The notes under the pieces were generated by a model that saw only the letters and a list, made by a program, of their open reading frames with translations, was not told where the DNA came from and made no database searches. DNA of 64,000 nucleotides from positions 1,037,909 through 1,101,908 of the forward strand of contig NW_017804509.1 in NCBI RefSeq assembly GCF_001625305.1, written 5' to 3'. Positions 14,701 to 23,700 of this stretch are shown piece by piece. The DNA is from Branchiostoma belcheri. Its lineage: Eukaryota > Chordata > Leptocardii > Amphioxiformes > Branchiostomatidae. Each line of letters starts with the position of its first letter. Within the stretch, counting starts at the first letter, position 1. Both the position numbers and the translations under genes were made by a program.

Positions 14701-17700
14701 TGCACCCAATTTTTTTCTGTGGGTGCACCAGTGTACCCATTGGCAAATATTTTCGTAGGTTTACTTAATAATATGTAAAGATGTTAAATGTATGGTAGCA
14801 TACTCTTAATATCTAAATGTCAGAAAAATCATAAAATCATTGTTGTGATACCTGCATTTTTTAGTTGATATAATAATTAATATGATAATTAAATTAGTTA
14901 TTGGTGACATTCTAGTTATTCTATTTTATATGGTGCACCTATTCCCAAAAATGAATTAGGAGCCCTGGTATGGAAATTGTAGCCCTGCAAATCATCAGAT
15001 ACTAACATGAATCGACGTGTTGAGATGTTTGGTTAGAGTTAATGGAGCCCTCCGGGGTTTCAGCACGTTTCATCTCCTTATACAGAACAGAGTTATTACT
15101 GCAACAGGAGTCTAAATTCTGGCCGACATTCTACTTAATATATAATATTCTATGATATGGTGAACCCAAAAAATTTGTGCACCCAATATTTTAGGTTGGG
15201 TGCAGTACATGTATTCCCAAAAATAAATTTCAACCCTTGGTATTGGAGCCATGATTGTTTATTGTTTATTTCAGTTTCCACATAAAACTAAAAACAGTAC
15301 ATGTATGTATTATGACTATGTACAACCAAATGTGCGGGTTTATCGATCGAGTGGGTTCTCCTAAAATCCAATTGTTGTGACTTCTTTTTACACACGTGTA
15401 TAATAAATAAGTGACAATTTGTATATGGACCAGTGCAGATTACCAGCACAGCTTCAATTCTCATCATCATTTTTACCTGCACCAAACTGCATAATGGAAT
15501 TTGTAGCCTTGCAAATCAGATACTAACATGAAACGACTTGCAGAGTGGTTAGAGTTACATTCTGGTTATTCTATCTTACATTTTAAATGGTGCACCCAAA
15601 AAAAATTGTGCACCCAATATGTTAGGTTGAACCAGTGCACCTATTCCCAAAAATGAATTTGGAGCCCTGATAAAGAATTAGAGCCCTGCGAATCCAGAGC
15701 TTGAAATGCACTCAGGTGCAACCACAAAAAAAATTGGGTGCACAGCTCCAAATTTGGGTGCACTTTTTAAAGGTGCACATGTAGCCAGTATTTCCAGCCC
15801 TGCATCATCATTTTTACCTGCACCAAACTGCATAAAATTGGAATTTGTAGCCCTGGAATGAGATACTAACATGAAACGACGTGCTGAGATGTTTGGTTAG
15901 AGTTAATGGAGCCCGCCGGGGTTTCAGCACGACTCTCATCGCCTTATACAGAACTGATTTATTATTACTGTAGCACGAGGCTAAATCCTGGCTGACATGT
16001 ACCAGACTCAACCAACCCTGAAATATATGGTCTTTACACTTGTATAATTCTACCTGAAGAAAAAAGACTTTAAAACACATTCCAGTAGATCCGTTAATAT
16101 AGTAAATACATGTAACACCAAACAGACTCAACCAGGCCTGAAATATTACACTCATAACATTCTGCCTCTGGAAAAAAACTACCACAATTTACACTTCAAA
16201 ACACAAAATAAGGAGAATGTCTTTATACAGAACAGTTAACTGCTGCACCAGACCAAATCCTGGCTGACATACAGTAACAGACTCAACCAGCCCTGAAATA
16301 TATGGTCTTAATACACTCATAAAATTCTACCTCTGGAACAAGCTACCACAACACTTGAAAGAAACTCAATATCTCTTCATCATTACTTTATTTTTTCACA
16401 TTCAGAAAACTGTTAGTAATGTCTTTGATGAAGTTCAAACCTAAGATAATATATATTTACAGAGCAGTCAGTCATTACTTCAGCACCAGGCCAAATCCTG
16501 GCCGACATGTAACAGACTCAACCAAGCCTGAAATATACGGTCTTTACTTCTACAAGGGTCTGATGTTTTATTAGAGTAGATATCAACATCTTCTCTACAT
16601 GATTGTATTCTTCCTGGATTCATAGAATTACAAATTTACAAATATGTAAATACAGACTCAACCATTAGCCTGTCTCATAAAATTCTACCTCTGGAACCTA
16701 CCACATTGACACTTCAAAACACTGAATTTCAGTAGGTCCAACTAGAACTAATATAAGGAGACTAGCCTTTGGGGCATTGAAATAAAGAAAATCTCTTTCC
16801 AGAACAGACTATCATGATATACTGCAGCAGGAGGCCAAATCCTGGGCGATATGTAACAGACTCAACCAACCCTGAAATATTATGGTCTTTTACTGCCACG
16901 AGGGTCTACCTCACTTTCACATTCAGAAAACTGCTGGTAATTATGTCTTTGATGACGTTCAAACCTTTATTTACAGACTGCAGTAGGTGAAGCCAAATCC
17001 TGGCTGACATGTAACTGAGACTCAACCAACACTGAAATATATGTTCTTTACACTCATATACATGTACATGTAATTCTTACCACTGGCATGAAAAAACTAC
17101 CACTGTGACAACACTTCTAAATTCCAGCAGATCCAACTGTTAATATTGTGTTCTGTGACTAGTAATAATGTACATGTAACGTTAGATCATGTGCATAATG
17201 TAATTTTTTTGTGTGCTAAGGCCACACCAATTTAATTTGTTGGTTCTCGGATTCGCCTCTTCGTTTTTTTCTGATTTGCAAAAAAAAAAAATTTGATTCT
17301 GGTCCTGAATCAACTGAAAAATGCTCATGTTTTGCCCCCCAACAGTTGAGGAAAGTCCTTTTCTTCCTAGTTGTTACAGTTTTCCCATCTATCATTGCAG
17401 TGGTTTGATTAAAAGTTCAAAATTCAATGTTTAAATTTTAACCCAGCCTTTTGTGTTGACTTCATGGCTCATTTTGTAGCATTTAAGCCTATAATAGGAT
17501 GCCTAGACCTGTTTTTATTTTTATTTTTTTTCGCCCTGTCGCTTCATATTTTTTCTGAAAAAATCCGAGAACCAACAAATTAAATTGGTGTGGCCTAAAT
17601 GTGTGTATTTTGGCATGTTATCTGCTGTTTTTATTTCTGTATGAGCCGTTGAAGATGCTGAGCCTTTGGGGCTAACAGGCATTGAAATAAAGAGAAATAA

Positions 17701-20700
17701 AGAGAATATTTCTTTATACAGAGCAGAGTTATATTATATTACTGCAGCTTCAGGCCGAATCCTGGCTGACATGTAACAGACTCAACCAACTCTTAAATAT
17801 ATGTTCTTTACTGCTACAAGGAACCACGTCACTTTCACATATTGCTTTACAACACTGTTACAGTACAGTACCGGTGATGCCTTTGATGTAGTTCAAACCT
17901 TTATTTATATTGTACAAGTGGATTCTTGAAAGAAACTCAATATCTCTTTTATCATCTCTTCAGCAGGAGGCTGAATTTCCTCAGTGGCAACATGAAACAG
18001 ACTCAACCAACCCTGAAAATTACACCACTGGAACAAATAGTTTTTACTTCAAAACAGTTTCCAGTAGATCCAACTCTTAATATAATGTTCCAGACTTATA
18101 AGTGCTAAGACTGTATATTTGCATCTTAATTATTTCTGAATTGCAGAACAAAATTTTGACTTTCTGCATATTACAGAACACTTCCTACCACTGCACGATA
18201 TTCATGAAACAGGCACAACCGAACCTGACATATCCGATCGTAACAACCTGTCCCCGAAATGTGATTACGCCCACGAAACACACGCAACCAACCAGAAATA
18301 TCCTGGTACATGAACCATGAAATATACGTCTCATACATGCAGGAACTCATACAAGTCAATATATTCATCCCTCATACACATTTATAAATCATAACTCTAC
18401 ATTATTTTTACACCAAGCATAGTATTACCTTCTGACTTTTGTATAGATTAGGTTTAGGAAACATAAAGCAGAACTATAAAAGGAAATATACATTATCTAA
18501 ATATATTTGAAATATTGTTCTAGACATTGCCAAAACTATCAAAGGAAATATACAATATCTAAATATACAGTAACTTGAAATATTGTTCTATGTTGCTAGA
18601 ACTATGAAAGGAAATTTAAAGCAAATGTTTACTTTGGACAGGACCTTTATTTGCAAAAACACTCAGCTGTGGACCTATTTTTAGACAAACCACAACCGAA
18701 TCCGGGAAAAGTTCCTGTTGCTATTAAATTTTCTCCTTCATGCTGAGGCAGAGGAAAATAAATGTTGTGTTTCCTGTTTCAGTCCTGAAAAAATTAGGGT
18801 CGGTAGGTAGCGATTATCTTTTTTTTTCCCTTCTTTTTTTTTAGACTTTGACAATCTCTAGTGATAGATCCGTGGAGGTATTATATATGATCGAACTTTA
18901 TTCAAATCAAAGTTTAACAAAGGAAAATTAATACACGAGGAAAGTTATATTTTCAATGCCAATGTTGGAAAACCAATTGTACAATGTTTTATCACTCAGG
19001 TGTCAGATCATGGATCTAGAAAAGGTCAATCAGCTCAAAAATTTATGCCCCTTGCAGGGGTCCACACACACAAAAACAGGCTTAGTAACGGACGGCAGTT
19101 TTTTCTAGGTTTGGTCGGGAAACAGGAAACACAACAGTTTTCTCTAGGTCGTAGACCCGCGGGATTTTTAGCCATTACTACATGGCGACAAAGTTTGATC
19201 AGCTTGAAAAAAAATCATGTCTCTTGCAGGGATCCACCCAAAAAACAGGCTTAGCAACGGATGGCAGTCTTTTCTAGGGTCAGTTCAGGAAACAGGAAAC
19301 ACAACAATTATTTCCTAAGCCTTTGACCTGAAGGATTTGGAGCCATTACTAGAAGTTTGATCAGCTCGAAAAAATCATGCAGGGATCCACCCCAAAAAAT
19401 AGGCTAGGGTCGGCAGTTTTTTCGCTCCTATTTTCTTAGGGTCGGTCGGGAAACAGGAAACACAATTTTTATTCTAACCTAGTCACCTGAGGGATTTAGA
19501 GCCATTACTACATGGCAGCAAAGTGTTATTTTCCATTTGCACAATTAAAGCCTTCGAAGCTCTGCTTTCCGGGGATGTTACCATAATGGGAATTCCTGAT
19601 TGCATTTTCCACTTGGCTGGGATCAGATTTCAGGTAAATTTATATTTAGATGCGAGATCGACTCACAACACACCTGTACAGTACAGTATACCTGTGTAGC
19701 AGGCTTGTATAGTACACCTACATAGTACACCTGTATAGCACACCTGTATTTTCTGCCAATACATACTAAGCCCGGATCTAAACCTTCATGGCGTATAAAA
19801 AATTGCATGGTAAACCCTTAGCCTGATTCTTTTTCGGTCTGCAAAATTGCAGCTGCAGGTTGCTTAATTTTTCCTCAGTCTGCTATATTGAAAATGTCTC
19901 TGCAAAATGCAGACTGCAGATGGGTATTTCCAACACTGAGAAGCCATTTAGAACCACTCAGCTGAACATTTCTTACTGAGCCCAACATTTTCTTCGGATT
20001 TCTGCAGCACAATTTTCTCCCCAGGTGGCTCCTATCTTACTGAGCCAAACATTCACTCAGGATTTCTGCCATCATATACAGATCCTTTAGCAGTAGGGAA
20101 TAATTTGCCACATGTACATGAGGTACAAACAGCAACCAAGAGTGTCTTAGTTTAGGCAGGAGTTGATAGAGCACATTATGTAGATAGTTGATGGGCACAT
20201 GTGGTGTTAAGTGTTTCAAAATGTAAAATTTAGGCATTAATGTTAACGTTTCAATTTTGATATAGTTGCATGATGTAGTGGTGTGTTACGCCGAAAGGCA
20301 GTTATACCGGCTGTACAGATACAGAAGCTAGTGTGTTACGCCGAAGGGCGGTTATACCGGCTATACAGATACAGAAGCTGGTGTGTTACGCCGAAAGGCA
20401 GTTATACCGGCTGTACAGATACAGAAGCTAGTGTGTTACGCCGAAGGGCGGTTATACCGGCTATACAGATACAGAAGCTGGTGTGTTACACCGAAGGGCG
20501 GTTATACCGGCTATACAGATACAGAAGCTGGTGTGTTACGCCGAAGGGCGGTTATACCGGCTATACAGATACAGAAGCTGGTGTGTTACGCCGAAGGGCG
20601 GTTATACCGGCTATACAGATACAGATGTATCATACATGTATGTCTAACTCCAGGAAGACTAGCTACATACTTGTATGTATTAAATTTTGTATGTTTGCTA

Positions 20701-23700
20701 ATGTAGGAAGACTAGCTACATACTTGTATGTATTTGTATGTTTGCTAATGTAGGAAGACTAGCTACATACTTGTATGTATTTGTATGTTTGCTAATGTAG
20801 GAAGACTAGCTAGTACTTGTATGTATTTGTATGTTTGCTAATGTAGGAAGACTAGCTACATACTTGTATGTATTTGTATGTTTGCTAATGTAGGAAGACT
20901 AGCTACATACTTGTATGTATTTGTATGTTTGCTAATGTAGGAAGACTAGCTACATACTTGTATGTATTTGTATGTTTGCTAATGTAGGAAGACTAGCTAC
21001 ATACTTGTATGTATTTGTATGTTTGCTAATGTAGGAAGACTAGCTACATACTTGTATGTATTTGTATGTTTGCTAATGTAGGAAGACTAGCTACATACTT
21101 GTCTGTCTGTTACATTGCATGTAGATAATGTTTCAGTTTTAAAGTAGTTTGTTGATATTAAGGTATGCGTAACTCCAGGAAGACTAGACATACTTGTCCA
21201 TTTGTACTTGTATGAATGTATGTTTGCTAATGGAGGAAATAAAGTACCTAAAGCCCACACTTCACCATCCCTGGTCTCCATGCCTCCCATTTCTGCCTGC
21301 TATAAACACTCTCCCTCTGCCCTGTCTGACACCTACAGTCCCACTGAGAACCTCTCAGGTACAACTTTCCATTTCATGCCCGCAACTCTCACTTTCTTGC
21401 CTGCAACTCTCCCTTTCATCTCTCCTAGAGCACAACTTTCACTGCTGAAAATGCAGAGTCAGCAACATGACAAATTGCCTGACTTTGGCTCTCCCGGGTT
21501 CTGAACTACCATCAATAAACACCAAATGTTCTACTTTCCTCCAATAACCTGCAGGTTAGTGCAGGTAAAACTGTTCCTGATGTCTACCTGTGCAGGTGTT
21601 TCTGATGTCTACCTGTACAAGAAATAGCCATGACTTCAAATATCAGAGTTATCAACCAAGGATTGAGGTGTTCAAGAATTCATTCTTTCCTAGGACTATC
21701 GCAGAGTAGAACTCGCTGTCACCAAGTACAGTAGGGGCATTGTCATTAGGTAGAATGAAGGCAGCTCCCAAACATTTTATTTTAATTCAATTGTAACACC
21801 ACAATACACTGGCCACCCAGGCAGCATAGCTGATTTCGGGTGCCAGACAATACAAAGATTAAGCTCCCAAACATGTGTATTAGCATGTGTAGTTCTGTGT
21901 GTAAATCATGTAAACCGAGTGTTTCTTGCTGTTCCAGCCTGTAGGTTGTAATGATGTGTACTTGTGTAAACACTACATGGACCAGGATATAGGGCCAGAA
22001 ATAGCACCGGCCTCTGTTGATTTTATTACAGGTAAGAAATCAGCATCTAGCAGGCTTGACTTTTTCTTTCTAGCAGACTAGTCATCATATGATGATTCTT
22101 TATTGTATTGTATTTTCTTTATATAACAAAAAGTACAGGGGCTTACACATTGAAATCAGCTTTCATACTTTGGGTATTTAAAACTGCAGAAACAAGCCCC
22201 AAGATAAATCCTTTTTTTTCTGGGTGGTGCCCTGAAAATCAACCCAGTACTTAAATAAAATAACCATTTTTCGTCAGAAGTTTGGGCATTTTTGCTCTAT
22301 GAATGTGGATATACATTGGGACTGTGCTGTTTCAACTTAGTATGTCGATAAGTGACTAGAATATTGGCTTTGAAAATTTTGGTTTTCAAGCCTAACACTG
22401 CATTGGATCCCTTTAATATTACTACTATCATATCTACACAGGGACAATTGTTAATCTGTCAATAGCAGACAGACAGCACTAGCTGCACTGGGACCAGCTA
22501 GGAACTGTTGAATGTCAATGCTGTATAATGAACTGCACTTCCTACAAACAGTCTTCACAATTAAACCTTCTGGGACATAAACGCAACGCTAACACAGACA
22601 TAGAATCTGTTGGGAATAGAACCCAGGTCCCGTAGTGCAATAAAGGCAACGCTAATGCTGATCTGTTGGGAATAGAACCCAGGTCCCGTAGTACAATACA
22701 GGCAATGTCACAACTGACAATTAGCAACTGTTGGGAATAGAACCCAGGTCCCGTAGTGCAATACAGGCAACGCTAATGCTGATCTGTTGGGAATAGAACC
22801 CAGGTCCCGTAGTGCAATAAAGGCAACACTAATGCTGATCTGTTGGGAATAGAACCCAGGTCCCGTAGTGCAATAAAGGCAATGTCACAACTGACAATTA
22901 TCATCTGTTGGGAATAGAACCCAGGTCCCGTAGTGCAATAAAGGCAACGCTAATGCTGTTCTGTTGGGAATAGAACCCAGGTCCCGTAGTGCAATAAAGG
23001 CAACGCTAATGCTGATCTGTTGGGAATAGAACCCAGAGCCCGTAGTGCAATAAAGGCAATGTCACAACTGACAATTATCATCTGTTGGGAATAGAACCCA
23101 GGTCCCGTAGTGCAATAAAGGCAATGTCACAACTGACAATTAGCAACTGTTGGGAATCAAACCCATGTCCTAAGTGGTTGATAATTAGTCTCTAAAGGGC
23201 CACCGTTAGACTGTTGAGTTGAGGAAATGTGCTTGTTAACGGCACTGAGGTTGCCTTTCAGAACATTTCACTTAACAATAGTAAGTTGCCAGAGACTAGA
23301 ATATGATATCAAAAAGATTTAGGACTATTTGCCTAAAATAGTCAAAAATGTTAGGCTATACTATCAATGTTAGGCTATACTATCATAGAGGGAACTAGCC
23401 TATAATATCATAGAGAGTTAGAACTATAGCCTATAATATCATAGGTACAGGTAGAAATATCTGTGAACACACCTGTACAGGTAAACCTCGTGTGAACACA
23501 CCTGTACAGGTAAAAACACCTACCAACACACCTGTACAGGTAAAAACACCTACCAACACACCTGCACAGGTAAAAATACCTACCAACACACCTGTACAGG
23601 TAAAAACACCTACCAACACACCTGTACAGGTAAAAACAACTACCAACACACCTGTACAGGTAAAAACACCTACCAACACACCTGTACAGGTAGAAACACC

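Noticed and set aside
20283-20753. 107-156-residue ORFs with [20 protein letters not shown] repeats (also 29.4-29.9, 54.8-55.0, 62.3 and 63.7 kb)
   Set aside because: The 50-bp unit keeps all three frames open; the ORFs are artefacts of a LINE-tail minisatellite.
22540-23165. CRISPR-like array of repeats and spacers
   Set aside because: Eukaryotic context, unit types recur rather than unique spacers, no cas-like genes.
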